From Oscillospiraceae bacterium (GTDB lineage: Bacteria; Bacillota; Clostridia; Oscillospirales; Oscillospiraceae): a DNA stretch of 64,000 nt. This document shows, piece by piece, positions 1-8,139 of this stretch (its first letter is position 1; each line of letters starts with the position of its first letter). The notes under the pieces are model-generated. The model worked only from the letters and a program-made list of their open reading frames with translations. It had not been told where the DNA came from and made no database searches. Both the position numbers and the translations under genes were made by a program. The stretch is from assembly GCA_017458065.1 (NCBI GenBank), contig JAFTGD010000043.1, positions 62,001 to 126,000 of the forward strand, given 5' to 3'.

Positions 1-25
1 TTGATGCGGTTTTCTGACAGGCCTT

Positions 26-976
26 TTACAGGAACGGGGTGTCCTCCGGAGGAAAATATTCTTTCTCCGGCATGATATACCTGGCGAGACCCCGCTGCTC
101 CTCCTCCAGACAGTCCCGGACGTAGTTGACAAACTCTTCGGCCAGTTCCTTTTGCTGCTGGTTGCGGTTCCAGAGCAGGACATACTCGATCTGACGGGCG
201 CTCTCGGTGATGATCTTCTTGACGACCAGGTCGGACTCGTTATAGGTGGTCATGGGGTAGATGCAGATGCCGACGTTCTGTTCGGCAAGCGCGATGGCAT
301 CGATGTAGTTGGAGGTCTCGCCGGCGATGACCGGCTCTGCGCCGATCTCACGGAACCAGGCGTTGACCGCGTCAACGCGGGAACGGCGGCTCGGGATGAA
401 GAGCGGCTGACCGACCAGCTTCCTGAGTGGGAGAAAATCCCCTTCCTCCTTCGCAAGCGGGTGGTTGGCCGACAGGATGGCCGTCCATGGCTCGCGCCCG
501 ACAGGGAAGCCGTCCAGAAGCTCGGTGTTATAGGGCGCCGCGACCAGGGACAGATCCGCCAGGCCGCGGCGCATGCGGTCCAGAACGTCGTCGCCGCTGC
601 CGTTCCAGAGCCGGAAGCTGACCTGCGGGAACTCCATCCGGAAGCCGGAGATCCAGCGCGACAGCAGGAAGGGGGCGCGGCCCTCCACCAGCCCGATGTT
701 CAGCGTGCCGGCGAGGCCCTGTAGAGAACGGATTTCCTCCTGCGTCTGCTCCGAGAGCTCCAGCAGCTGCTGGGCTTTGCGGTACAGCACCACCCCGGCG
801 TCCGTCATCGTCAGATGGCGCTTTCCGCGGATAAAAAGCTGGACGCCGAGCTCATCTTCCAGCCCCTTGATCTGGCTGGAGAGCGGAGGCTGGCTCATGT
901 TGAGCTTTTCCGCCGCACGGGTGATGTTCAGTTCCTCCGCCACGGTGACAAAGTATCTGAGCGCGCGCAGATCCAT
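26..976 (-). CDS. LysR family transcriptional regulator
   Basis: A 316-residue LysR-type regulator. Residues 1-60 form the winged helix-turn-helix (RYFVTVAEELNITRAAEKLN, then QPPLSSQIKGLEDELG). The rest is the substrate-binding-like co-inducer domain (LNIGLVEG near residue 92). It has its own likely promoter on the minus strand in the 99-nt gap after the asparagine synthetase gene (a TATACT -10 about 35 nt upstream of the ATG), so it need not depend on read-through. LysR proteins usually control a neighbouring gene; the only neighbour visible is the upstream asparagine synthetase, and genes beyond position 1 are not seen. The effector cannot be predicted. Family assignment is firm, the target is unknown. 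Confidence 0.9.
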   Translation of the reverse strand: MDLRALRYFVTVAEELNITRAAEKLNMSQPPLSSQIKGLEDELGVQLFIRGKRHLTMTDAGVVLYRKAQQLLELSEQTQEEIRSLQGLAGTLNIGLVEGRAPFLLSRWISGFRMEFPQVSFRLWNGSGDDVLDRMRRGLADLSLVAAPYNTELLDGFPVGREPWTAILSANHPLAKEEGDFLPLRKLVGQPLFIPSRRSRVDAVNAWFREIGAEPVIAGETSNYIDAIALAEQNVGICIYPMTTYNESDLVVKKIITESARQIEYVLLWNRNQQQKELAEEFVNYVRDCLEEEQRGLARYIMPEKEYFPPEDTPFL

Positions 977-1075
977 TCATAAAACCCCCGTTTCTGTTCA
1001 AAAAAGATGTGGACAGTATAATGCAGCTGCCGTACAAAAATCAAGTAAAAATCAAGTGAAATCTTTGTGCTTTCT

Positions 1076-2659
1076 TCATTCGCCGCTGGCGCCGTAGTTG
1101 GAAAGCACACGGGCGGAGGGGTCGTCGACACGGCAGCCTTCCCAGTCGGGGTTCGGCATCCAGAAGTCAGCAATCATAGACGCCTGGCCGGGATAGCAGC
1201 GCTCAAAAATCTCCCGGTAGAGCAGGCTCTCCTTGGTAAAGGGCGGGCAATAGTCAAACCGGGCGCAGCCCTGACGGAACTCCTCGTCGCTGTAGCGGCT
1301 TTCGGCATATTCCTTCAGGTCGTCCACCATCGAATGGCCCACCGCATCGGAAAAGGCGGCTTTCTGCCTCCAGAGGATCTCCGGCGGAAGAATGTCGTCC
1401 TTCTCGAAGGCGTGACGGAGAAGGTACTTGCCCATGTCATAGCGGTTGAGTTTCAGCTCGGGATCAATGCGCATCACATGGCGGACAAAATCGAGATCGC
1501 CAAAGGGAACGCGGGCCTCCAGTGAGTTGACGGAAATGCAGCGGTCAGCCCGCAATACGTCGTACATGTGCAGCTCGTCGATGCGCTTCTTGCTCTCCAG
1601 CTGGAAGGCCTCCGCCGAAGGGGCAAAGTCGGTGTACTTATAGCCGAAGAGCTCATCGGAAATCTCCCCCGTCATCAGCACCCGGATATCGGTGTGCTCG
1701 TGGATGGCTTTGCAGCAGAGATACATGCCGAGACTGGCGCGGATGGTGGTGATGTCCCATGTGCCCAGCAGACGGATGACCTCTTCCAGCGAGGAGAGCA
1801 CTTCCTCCCGGGTCATATGGAAAGCGGTATGCTCCGCCCCGATATAATCCGCGGCGATCTGGGCGTATTTGAGGTCGATGGGGTCGAGATCCATCCCGAT
1901 GGCAAAGGTGCGGATCCTGCGGCCCAGCAGCTTTGCGGAGATGGCGCAGACCAGGCTGGAATCCAGCCCGCCCGAAAGCAGAAAGCCCAGCGGAGCGTCA
2001 GCGTCCAGACGTTTCTCCACACCGGCGATCAGCTTTTCGCGGATGCCGCGGCAGACGGTTTCCAGATCGTCCGGCAGGTACTCTGACACCGTGGTGAGGT
2101 CCGCGTAGCGGACAAACCTGCCGTCGGCGTAGTAATGGCCGGGCGGGAAGGGAAGAATGCGGTCGCAGAGCCCGATCAGGTTCTGTGCTTCGCTGGCAAA
2201 GGCGATGCTTCCGTCGGAGAAGTAGCCGTAGTAAAGCGGGCGGATGCCGATGGGATCGCGTGCCGCGATGAGCCGGTCGGCTTCCCCGTCGTACAGCACC
2301 AGGGCAAACTCGGCATCCAGCAGGCGGAACATGTCCAGCCCGTACTCCCGGTAGAGAGGGAGCAGCAGCTCGCAGTCCGAATCGCTCTGAAACCGATAGC
2401 CCAGTGCTTCCAGCTGCAGCTTCTGCTTCCGCCAGCCGTAGAGCTCGCCGTTGCACACTACCTTGCTCTTCCCCAGGGAGAAGGGCTGCATTCCCTCATC
2501 GTGGAGTCCCATAATCGCGAGACGATGGAAACAGAGAAGGCCTTTGCCAGCCCGTTCAATCCTGGTGTCGTCGGGACCGCGGCTCTTGGTGCGGTCAAAG
2601 TACGGCCTGATCTGCTCGGGGGAATAGAGATCCGAGAGAAAACCCATCACACAACACAT
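1076..2659 (-). CDS. asnB: asparagine synthetase B, glutamine-hydrolysing
   Basis: A 527-residue class II glutamine-dependent asparagine synthetase making Asn from Asp, Gln and ATP in the cytosol. The start is set by the catalytic N-terminal cysteine: Met-Cys-Cys-Val-Met-Gly-Phe begins at 2659, 11 nt after a CCGGAGG ribosome-binding site. A start four codons upstream would bury that cysteine. The N-terminal amidotransferase domain covers about residues 1-200. The ATP-pyrophosphatase domain carries the canonical LSGGLDSS P-loop near residue 233. Length matches the short AsnB type. An Asn-type T-box leader precedes it, so expression should rise when tRNA-Asn is uncharged. A second, divergent asparagine synthetase lies at 53883-55745 without a T-box. 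Confidence 0.93.
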   Translation of the reverse strand: MCCVMGFLSDLYSPEQIRPYFDRTKSRGPDDTRIERAGKGLLCFHRLAIMGLHDEGMQPFSLGKSKVVCNGELYGWRKQKLQLEALGYRFQSDSDCELLLPLYREYGLDMFRLLDAEFALVLYDGEADRLIAARDPIGIRPLYYGYFSDGSIAFASEAQNLIGLCDRILPFPPGHYYADGRFVRYADLTTVSEYLPDDLETVCRGIREKLIAGVEKRLDADAPLGFLLSGGLDSSLVCAISAKLLGRRIRTFAIGMDLDPIDLKYAQIAADYIGAEHTAFHMTREEVLSSLEEVIRLLGTWDITTIRASLGMYLCCKAIHEHTDIRVLMTGEISDELFGYKYTDFAPSAEAFQLESKKRIDELHMYDVLRADRCISVNSLEARVPFGDLDFVRHVMRIDPELKLNRYDMGKYLLRHAFEKDDILPPEILWRQKAAFSDAVGHSMVDDLKEYAESRYSDEEFRQGCARFDYCPPFTKESLLYREIFERCYPGQASMIADFWMPNPDWEGCRVDDPSARVLSNYGASGE

Positions 2660-2699
2660 AAAAAATAACACCTCCGGATATTCGCGCAGCCTGTCCTCA

Positions 2700-2990
2700 T
2701 GTCAAAAGGACGGACAGCTGCGTATCCGTGGTGCCACCTTTTTTGCCGCGATCCGCGGCCACTTTACAGAGGTCCGACAACCTCCTGCGCCTTAACGCGG
2801 CGCGTACGGCTCACCTACTGGCTTTCGCTTTGGGCTCGCAGCTCGGGAGGGTTACCGTCAGAGAGGCCTGTCCCGGGCTCTCACCAGCCCCCGGTTCGCT
2901 GTGACCGTTTCTCTCTGCGGCATGTCTCCGTCTCAGCTTGAGCGGTAAAATCTGCTGCCTCGTCCTGCAGATCCTGCCGCATCACTCATC
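2700..2990 (-). promoter_or_regulatory. T-box riboswitch leader, Asn specifier (AAC)
   Basis: The minus strand upstream of asnB has the ordered hallmarks of a T-box leader. Stem I starts with AGAGAG (2911-2916), has a distal GGTGAGAGCC loop (about 2874-2887) and closes with CCTCTC (2861-2866). An AAC triplet (2851-2853) sits at the specifier position before the GAGCTGCGAG segment. A stem III region carries AGTAGG (about 2813-2819). The tRNA-acceptor bulge sequence TGGCACC lies at 2730-2736. A terminator-like ACGGA/TCCGT hairpin followed by CCTTTT precedes the gene. AAC reads Asn, which agrees with an asparagine synthetase gene. Seen: the motifs. Inferred: transcription antitermination by uncharged tRNA-Asn. 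Confidence 0.88.
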
Positions 2991-3130
2991 TAAGGATGGC
3001 GGTATCATACCACAGGCGGAAGAAAGAATAAAATACAAAGAACCCGCGTTCTATCATACGAAAAAGATATGATGATCCGCGCGGATGAAGCGTCATTTCC
3101 CAAAGCGCTTATCACTTTTTTCAAAAACGT

Positions 3131-3163
3131 TGAAACCTGTTCCGATTTTTGTTGTATATAAGG
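3131..3163 (+). promoter_or_regulatory. ECF-type promoter of the first sigma module
   Basis: TGAAAC at 3131-3136 and GTATATAAGG from 3154, with 17 nt between TGAAAC and GTATAT. It resembles the elements at 7518 and 10294, upstream of the second sigma gene and the lipoprotein gene, and the TGAAAC/TGTAAC type -35 of ECF sigma factors. Probable autoregulated promoter. Confidence 0.5.
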
Positions 3164-3193
3164 GTGAGAGCTCTTCAAACAAGGAGGTTCAGT

Positions 3194-3751
3194 ATGGAAG
3201 ACAAACAGATTGTTGACCTGTACTGGCGGCGTTCCGATCAGGCCATATCGGAGACCAATCAGAAGTATGGAAGATACTGCCATACCATTGCCTATAACAT
3301 CTGCGGGACGGACGAGGATGCGGAAGAGTGTGTCAATGATACCTGGTTTCGCGCCTGGAATCTGATGCCCGATCGGCGTCCGACCGTATTGTCGGTATTT
3401 CTCGGCCGTATCACCAGAAACTTCGCTATTAACCTTATCAAAACAAAAAACAGGATCAAACGCGGCGGAGGCGAAGCGGTCTACGCACTGGATGAACTGG
3501 AGGAGTGTATCCCCGGCGGGACGAATCCGGAACAGGCTCTGGAAGAAAAAGAACTTGCAAGGGCGATCGGAAGCTTTGTTTCCGGTCTTTCCAAAACGGA
3601 GAAAAAGATCTTCGTCCTGCGATACTGGTATGTTGCACCCATTGACGACATCGCAGATCAGTTGGGATTCAGTACGGGAAAAATAAAAAGCATTCTGTTC
3701 CGTACCCGTAAAAAGCTGAAAAACTACCTGGAGGAGGAAGGATTATGTTAG
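3194..3751 (+). CDS. ECF-like sigma-70 family RNA polymerase sigma factor (module 1)
   Basis: A 185-residue alternative sigma factor with region 2 (about residues 15-85; RYCHTIAYNIC, then EDAEECVNDTWFRAWN) and region 4 (about 125-180; LSKTEKKIFVLRYWY, then DDIADQLGF as the helix-turn-helix). The start at 3194 follows AAGGAGG (3181-3187); an earlier in-frame codon has no ribosome-binding site. The last codons overlap the start of the next gene by 7 nt, so the two are probably translationally coupled. The next gene encodes a single-pass membrane protein with anti-sigma topology. This is the first of four such pairs in 11 kb. The regulated genes and the signal are unknown. Confidence 0.88.
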   Translation: MEDKQIVDLYWRRSDQAISETNQKYGRYCHTIAYNICGTDEDAEECVNDTWFRAWNLMPDRRPTVLSVFLGRITRNFAINLIKTKNRIKRGGGEAVYALDELEECIPGGTNPEQALEEKELARAIGSFVSGLSKTEKKIFVLRYWYVAPIDDIADQLGFSTGKIKSILFRTRKKLKNYLEEEGLC

Positions 3752-5079
3752 ACTCGCTGACACTTCTGCGCGCTATGAACGGCATTCACAGGGAGGATGT
3801 AGTCATGGCAGGAAAGAGCTATTTTGAACGCAGTAAATCCAGAAACACAAGGAAAATCATTCACATTACGCTGCTTGCGGCTGTTTTGATCAGTCTGCTT
3901 ACAGCAGGAGCTTACGCAGCCGGTTTTCTCGGCCTGAAGGCGATTGTGATCCCGGAGGCAACCATCAAAGTCAGTGAAACGCCTGCTCCTGCTGCGAAGC
4001 CGCAGGCAGAGCCGGCGGAAGCCGACAGCAATCCCACGGTCTCCACGCCGGAGCCGCCGGAGCCGGCAAGAGTAACGGAAAGCAAAGCCCTTGTTTCCAT
4101 CACGCAGCCGCAGGCGGTCCCGGAAGAACTGGACAATGGAGTAAAAGCAAAAATAGAGAATGCCCGTGCAGCCTGGGCTGAATGGCAGACCTGGCGCAGA
4201 ACGAGTCCCGATATTCCGCATGAGCCCCAGGTTTTCCTTCCGCCAAAAGGCACGACCATATCCAACTACGAGGACAATGAAGACGGCACCTTCACAATAT
4301 CTTTCTATGGCGAAGATGCTTTTGCCCTCATTTACGATCAGGAAAGCGGGGTACCGGATTTTTCTGCCGCTGCTCCCCTTGAAGTCCGAACCGCCACAGC
4401 TGAAGAAATGGCAGAGAAGGAGAGCTGGAGGGAATACGTGAATCTCTCCTACGGGGATTACGACTTCAACTATGACATCCACAATGATGCGGAAGCGGCC
4501 AAGCTGGAAGAGATCGCCGCGAAGTACGGCCTTTATCTGCGGCGTGGGCAGACCCTCCTCTGGAGCAAAGAGACGACAGAGAAAATGGACGCGGAGTGGA
4601 ACGCACAGTTCGGGACCAATCTCCACACCGACACCAGCGATCCCCGCTTTCTCACAGACCGCGAGCTCTGCGATCGTATTGCTGCGGCCGGCTGCAGCGG
4701 CGACCTGTTCCGGGAAATCCCCTGGGGCTTTGATAAAGTATACTATTATGACGAGGGAACCTTCTGCGTCAGCTACGATCACGAGCTCGCTGACGGACGA
4801 CGTGTGAGCTGCTACGGCTATAACTCCATGTACGCAACGCTTTCCAGCGGCCGGGAGGTCGTGTCCCAGATCACAGATCCTGAGAATTACCGGGTCAGAA
4901 TGCATACTGCGCCCGATGGCACGGAATTGACGGTCATGCAAAAGGACAATGATGCCTTCCTGTATGTTTATCTCACAGATTCGTTCTATGAGATGCATCT
5001 TCAGAGCGCCAACGCGCTTTCCGATGCAGATGTGGATATCATCGCAGACAACCTGAATTACAGCAACATCGGCAAGTAA
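3745..5079 (+). CDS. single-pass membrane protein, putative anti-sigma factor (module 1)
   Basis: A 444-residue protein with a short cytoplasmic N-terminus (1-37), one hydrophobic segment (about 38-61, basic residues before it), a Pro/Ala/Glu-rich linker (about 75-110) and a large extracytoplasmic part of about 320 residues with no domain I recognise. It overlaps the preceding sigma gene by 7 nt. Topology and pairing suggest that the N-terminus holds the sigma factor at the membrane while the outer part senses a signal. No classical zinc anti-sigma (HxxxCxxC) motif is visible. The anti-sigma role is therefore an inference from context. A strong hairpin terminator follows at 5091-5130. Confidence 0.65.
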   Translation: MLDSLTLLRAMNGIHREDVVMAGKSYFERSKSRNTRKIIHITLLAAVLISLLTAGAYAAGFLGLKAIVIPEATIKVSETPAPAAKPQAEPAEADSNPTVSTPEPPEPARVTESKALVSITQPQAVPEELDNGVKAKIENARAAWAEWQTWRRTSPDIPHEPQVFLPPKGTTISNYEDNEDGTFTISFYGEDAFALIYDQESGVPDFSAAAPLEVRTATAEEMAEKESWREYVNLSYGDYDFNYDIHNDAEAAKLEEIAAKYGLYLRRGQTLLWSKETTEKMDAEWNAQFGTNLHTDTSDPRFLTDRELCDRIAAAGCSGDLFREIPWGFDKVYYYDEGTFCVSYDHELADGRRVSCYGYNSMYATLSSGREVVSQITDPENYRVRMHTAPDGTELTVMQKDNDAFLYVYLTDSFYEMHLQSANALSDADVDIIADNLNYSNIGK

Positions 5080-5090
5080 AACCTGGACTT

Positions 5091-5130
5091 ACAGAACCTG
5101 CCTCTCCTTACCCGGAGCGGCGGGTTCTGT
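5091..5130 (+). terminator. hairpin terminator after module 1
   Basis: ACAGAACCTGCC (5091-5102) pairs with GGCGGGTTCTGT (5119-5130) in a 12-bp stem with one G-T pair, 12 nt after the stop codon. Part of the loop and 3' arm (CCCGGAGCGGCGGG) recurs near 7366, after the toxin-antitoxin pair. Confidence 0.7.
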
Positions 5131-5302
5131 CTATTGGTATAGATGTATTGTTCAATGTCATTTCAAAGGAATTTCTGTGATCACTTCGTGCAATTACGGG
5201 AATAAGAATCGGGCGCAAAAACGGACGAAAAATTTTTCGGTTGATTTTCCGACCGAAATCAAATATAATATGCCCATAATACGTGGCGGAGGATATAAAG
5301 AG

Positions 5303-6553
5303 ATGCGGGAAACAAAGGATCTTGAATATAAAGAATCAATTACAAATACTTTTTTAAAGACGGTAAGTGCATTTGCCAACTATGGAACCGGAGTGATTCT
5401 GTTTGGTGTTACAGATGATGGATCTATAAAGGGAATCAAGGATCCGGAGAAGGCGTGTCTAGATATCGAGAATCGAATCAACGACAATATTGACCCTGTT
5501 CCCGAGTATCAGCTGAGCATCAACAGAAAAACATTTGTCATAACCTTAAGAGTTCAGGAGGGGCTTCATAAACCATATTTTTACAAGTCAAAAGCATATC
5601 GAAGGAGCGATTCCGCAACTGTTGCGGCAGACCGCCTGGAGATATCTCGCCTGATACTTGAAGGACAAAATCTTTCTTTTGAGGAACTGCCGGCATCCAA
5701 TCAGCAGCTTTCTTTTGAAATCCTCAAAGATAGACTTACAGCAGCATTGCATATTGATCATTTTTCAGTAGATACCTTGAAAACACTGGAATTATATAAA
5801 GATGAAACAGGGTATAATAAGGCAGGGGAATTGCTTGCGGATACCAATGGGCTCTGCGGTACCGACATTGTCCGTTTTGGAGACAGCATCAGCATTATTC
5901 TTGACAGGGCAGTTTTCGAGCAACAGTCCATTCTGAAACAGTATGATCTGTCCTTGGAGATGTACCGAAAGTATTATCAATATGAACAGATTAAAGGCGC
6001 GTTCAGAGAAACTGTTTCCCTGATTCCCGAAGCAGCCTTTCGTGAGGCAATCGCGAATGCGCTGGTACACCGGACATGGGATATCCAGGCAAATATCAAC
6101 GTTGCTATGTTCGCAGATCGGATCGAAATTACATCTCCCGGCGGATTACCCAGAGGAATAAGTGAGGAAGAATATCTACGTGGCGGAATTTCCATTTTGA
6201 GAAATCGTATCATTGGGAGTGTTTTCTTAAGGCTGCAAATGATTGAAAAATTTGGAACTGGTATAAGAAGAATATACGAATCGTACAAAGACAGTTCGAT
6301 CAAGCCTACCTTTGAAGTGTCTGAAAACATGATTAAAATCACACTGCCTGTGATTCAAAGTAATAATGCGCTTACAGATGACGAAAACAAGATTTTCTCT
6401 CTTCTGAAAGGCAAGATGTTATCCAGTTCCATGATTACAGAAGCAACAGGATTTGGGAAATCGAAAACCATTTTAATCCTTAATGAGCTTGCCAAAGCCG
6501 GATATGTTCGGATCCTGGGGAATGGCAGAGGAACAAAATATACGGCAGATTGA
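5303..6553 (+). CDS. AlbA_2 / HATPase_c_4 ATP-binding transcriptional regulator
   Basis: A 416-residue protein of the Schlafen AlbA_2 type putative transcriptional regulators (COG2865-like). The N-terminus begins METKDLEYKES-style (here MRETKDLEYKES) with the AlbA_2 fold to about residue 130 (GTGVILFGVTDDGSIKGI). The central/C-terminal GHKL-like ATPase box is seen as ANALVHRTWD and DRIEITSPGGLP, followed by KFGTGIRRI. A winged helix lies at the extreme C-terminus. The start at 5303 follows GGAGGATAT; the upstream in-frame ATG is in AT-rich DNA without a ribosome-binding site. It is more AT-rich than the core genome, which fits horizontal acquisition. A second, distinct member sits at 32023-33378. 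The DNA target is unknown. Confidence 0.85.
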   Translation: MRETKDLEYKESITNTFLKTVSAFANYGTGVILFGVTDDGSIKGIKDPEKACLDIENRINDNIDPVPEYQLSINRKTFVITLRVQEGLHKPYFYKSKAYRRSDSATVAADRLEISRLILEGQNLSFEELPASNQQLSFEILKDRLTAALHIDHFSVDTLKTLELYKDETGYNKAGELLADTNGLCGTDIVRFGDSISIILDRAVFEQQSILKQYDLSLEMYRKYYQYEQIKGAFRETVSLIPEAAFREAIANALVHRTWDIQANINVAMFADRIEITSPGGLPRGISEEEYLRGGISILRNRIIGSVFLRLQMIEKFGTGIRRIYESYKDSSIKPTFEVSENMIKITLPVIQSNNALTDDENKIFSLLKGKMLSSSMITEATGFGKSKTILILNELAKAGYVRILGNGRGTKYTAD

Positions 6554-6603
6554 GTTAGGCTACCACTTTGACAGACGAAATACAATGACTTCCAGATAGA
6601 AAA

Positions 6604-6637
6604 CCCAGGCAGACTGAGTGACGACAGTCTGCCTGGG
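6604..6637. terminator. bidirectional hairpin terminator
   Basis: CCCAGGCAGACT (6604-6615) and AGTCTGCCTGGG (6626-6637) form a perfect 12-bp stem with a 10-nt loop between two convergent genes, the AlbA_2 regulator (+) and the RelE-type toxin (-). Confidence 0.75.
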
Positions 6638-6653
6638 TATCGTTATTGATTAC

Positions 6654-6983
6654 TTACTTGAATAACTCAGATCTGAAAAGTGTGGGATAATCTGAGCGCC
6701 CATCAAAGATATGATACACAAATACCGTATCCCCGATCAGGCGATAGATCATAATGTACTTCTCAACGACCAGAAAATGATAACCGAGGTTGCGCAGCTC
6801 GGTCTCCCTCATGGGCGGGCCTGAAAGCGGAAACCGTGTCAGCTGTTCCAGTGCATCATATGTTTTGTCTGTGATCTTCCGGGCAGATTGAACACCTGAA
6901 AGAGAAAGATACAACTGTGCGATCTCTTCCAGCTCTCCTTGTGCCGGGTCAAGAATCCGGACAGCATACGTTTTTTCAGCCAT
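6654..6983 (-). CDS. RelE/ParE family type II toxin
   Basis: A 109-residue small basic protein with the RelE/ParE toxin pattern: an N-terminal beta strand (YAVRILDPAQGELEEI), a helical pair (ARKITDKTYDALEQL), TRFPLSGPPM and a C-terminal beta sheet (YHFLVVEKYIMIYRL, then VYHIFDGRSDY). The start at 6983 gives an 8-nt overlap with the upstream antitoxin gene, the usual coupled arrangement; a longer reading would run through the antitoxin. RelE-like toxins cleave ribosome-bound mRNA, ParE-like ones poison gyrase. The sequence alone does not say which. Confidence 0.85.
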   Translation of the reverse strand: MAEKTYAVRILDPAQGELEEIAQLYLSLSGVQSARKITDKTYDALEQLTRFPLSGPPMRETELRNLGYHFLVVEKYIMIYRLIGDTVFVYHIFDGRSDYPTLFRSELFK

Positions 6984-7236
6984 AGATTTTCTCCAATCTG
7001 GCGCGGGACTCAGCAAGTGAGACACCGGTATGTCCAGCCAGACGGAGTTCCTCGGCTGCGGCAAGCTTTGCTTTTAGCCTGTAGAGTTCCTCACGACGTT
7101 CGAACGCTTCAATACTCATAACCACAATATCCCCTTCACCATTCTTGGTAATGTAGATGGGTTCGTCCATTCCATGCGCAAGGTCAGAGATTGCCCCGTA
7201 GTCATTTCGTAGGGCAGTTGAGGATTTGATCAGCAT
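6976..7236 (-). CDS. Phd/YefM family antitoxin
   Basis: An 86-residue antitoxin. Its N-terminal DNA-binding domain has the Phd/YefM pattern (TALRNDYGAISDL, then EPIYITKNGEGDIVVMS and FERREELYRLK), and the C-terminal tail (about 55-86) would wrap the toxin. It is the first gene of the pair. The AT-rich upstream DNA (7237-7300) contains a likely minus-strand promoter (TTGTAT, 16 nt, TAGAAT) overlapping repeated ATTCTGG/TATTCT motifs, a plausible autoregulatory operator. It is embedded in the sigma/anti-sigma cluster, where it may stabilise the accessory block. Confidence 0.87.
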   Translation of the reverse strand: MLIKSSTALRNDYGAISDLAHGMDEPIYITKNGEGDIVVMSIEAFERREELYRLKAKLAAAEELRLAGHTGVSLAESRARLEKIYG

Positions 7237-7402
7237 AGTGAGAGCCTCCGTTGATTATTCTGGTATTATTCTATCATAATTCTGGAAGAATACAAGAACA
7301 AATTCCTGCGGCCGTGGACAGGATCATATTTCTACAGGCCGTGCCTTGGTGATCTTCTCCTTCCCCGGAGCGGCGGGCTCTTCTTTTGCGCTGATGTGCT
7401 AT

Positions 7403-7463
7403 AGTCATGACCACCGGCTAAGCCGGTGGTCATGACTCTGAAACAAATAAGCACTTTTTGGCC
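7403..7463. repeat. perfect hairpin plus conserved tail, copy 1
   Basis: A perfect 16-bp stem (7403-7418 with 7422-7437; AGTCATGACCACCGGC) around a 3-nt loop, followed by CTGAAACAAATAAGCAC (7438-7454) and TTTTTGGCC. The tail recurs at 13851-13867 after another hairpin. Hairpin-bearing ends of this kind occur in REP-like units and IS200/IS605-type elements, but no transposase is present. The rest of the 7237-7575 gap holds the antitoxin promoter, a terminator-like segment resembling 5091-5130 and the promoter at 7518. Confidence 0.6.
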
Positions 7464-7517
7464 AGGCAATTCATGATTTGCTGAGAAGTGTTTCTCAAAA
7501 AAATTTTTTCCAGAGGC

Positions 7518-7550
7518 TGTAAGATTTCTTCCCAAAACGCGTTTATTAGG
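7518..7550 (+). promoter_or_regulatory. ECF-type promoter of the second sigma module
   Basis: TGTAAG at 7518-7523 and GTTTAT from 7541 with 17 nt between them; CGCGTTTATTAGG spans 7538-7550. It matches the layout of the elements at 3131 and 10294. Probable autoregulation by one of the local sigma factors. Confidence 0.5.
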
Positions 7551-7575
7551 ATGAGACACAAACGAAAGGAGGGCA

Positions 7576-8139
7576 ATGGATTTGGAGGACTCAAAAATCG
7601 TAGATCTCTACTGGCAGCGTTCCGAAGAAGCTATTCCGGAGACTGCCGCAAAGTTCGGCGGCTATTGCCGCACCATTGCTTACAACATTCTATCAGACGA
7701 ACAGGATGCCGAGGAGTGCGTGAACGATACATGGTTCAAGGCATGGAATTCCATGCCGACCCATCGCCCTGCACTGCTTGCAACTTATCTTGCCAAGCTG
7801 ACTCGCTGGCTGTCGCTGACGCGGCTTCGTGAGCGAAACGCTCTGCGCCGCGGAGGGGGAGAGACGCCGCTGGTGCTTGACGAGCTCGCCGAGGTTATCC
7901 CCGACAATACGAATCCGGAAAAGCAGGTTGAACTGAAAGAACTCAGTGCGGCACTGCGAAGGTTTGTGGCAAGTCTTGACGATACCGAAGCCCAGATTTT
8001 CCTCGCCCGCTGCTGGTATATGACCGGGGTGAAGGAGATCGCGGAAAAGTATGGTATCACACCCGGTAATGTCAGCACCACACTTCACCGCACTCGCAGG
8101 AAACTACAGAAGTATTTGAAGGAGGAAGGACTATGCTGA
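7576..8139 (+). CDS. ECF-like sigma-70 family RNA polymerase sigma factor (module 2)
   Basis: A 187-residue paralogue of the module 1 sigma factor; the first 60 residues are clearly related (IVDLYWQRSEEAIPET, then RTIAYNILSDEQDAEECVND). Region 2 lies at about 20-90 and region 4 at about 130-182 (DDTEAQIFLARCWYM, then VKEIAEKYGITPGNVST). The start at 7576 follows AAAGGAGG (7565-7572). It overlaps the next gene by 7 nt, exactly as in module 1. Modules 1 and 2 look like an old duplication of a sigma/anti-sigma unit with diverged sensor halves. Targets probably include the lipoprotein gene at 10355, judged from its promoter. Confidence 0.88.
   Translation: MDLEDSKIVDLYWQRSEEAIPETAAKFGGYCRTIAYNILSDEQDAEECVNDTWFKAWNSMPTHRPALLATYLAKLTRWLSLTRLRERNALRRGGGETPLVLDELAEVIPDNTNPEKQVELKELSAALRRFVASLDDTEAQIFLARCWYMTGVKEIAEKYGITPGNVSTTLHRTRRKLQKYLKEEGLC

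Noticed and set aside
3005-3283. 92-residue minus-strand frame upstream of sigma module 1
   Set aside because: No ribosome-binding site, overlaps the sigma promoter and start, no recognisable features.
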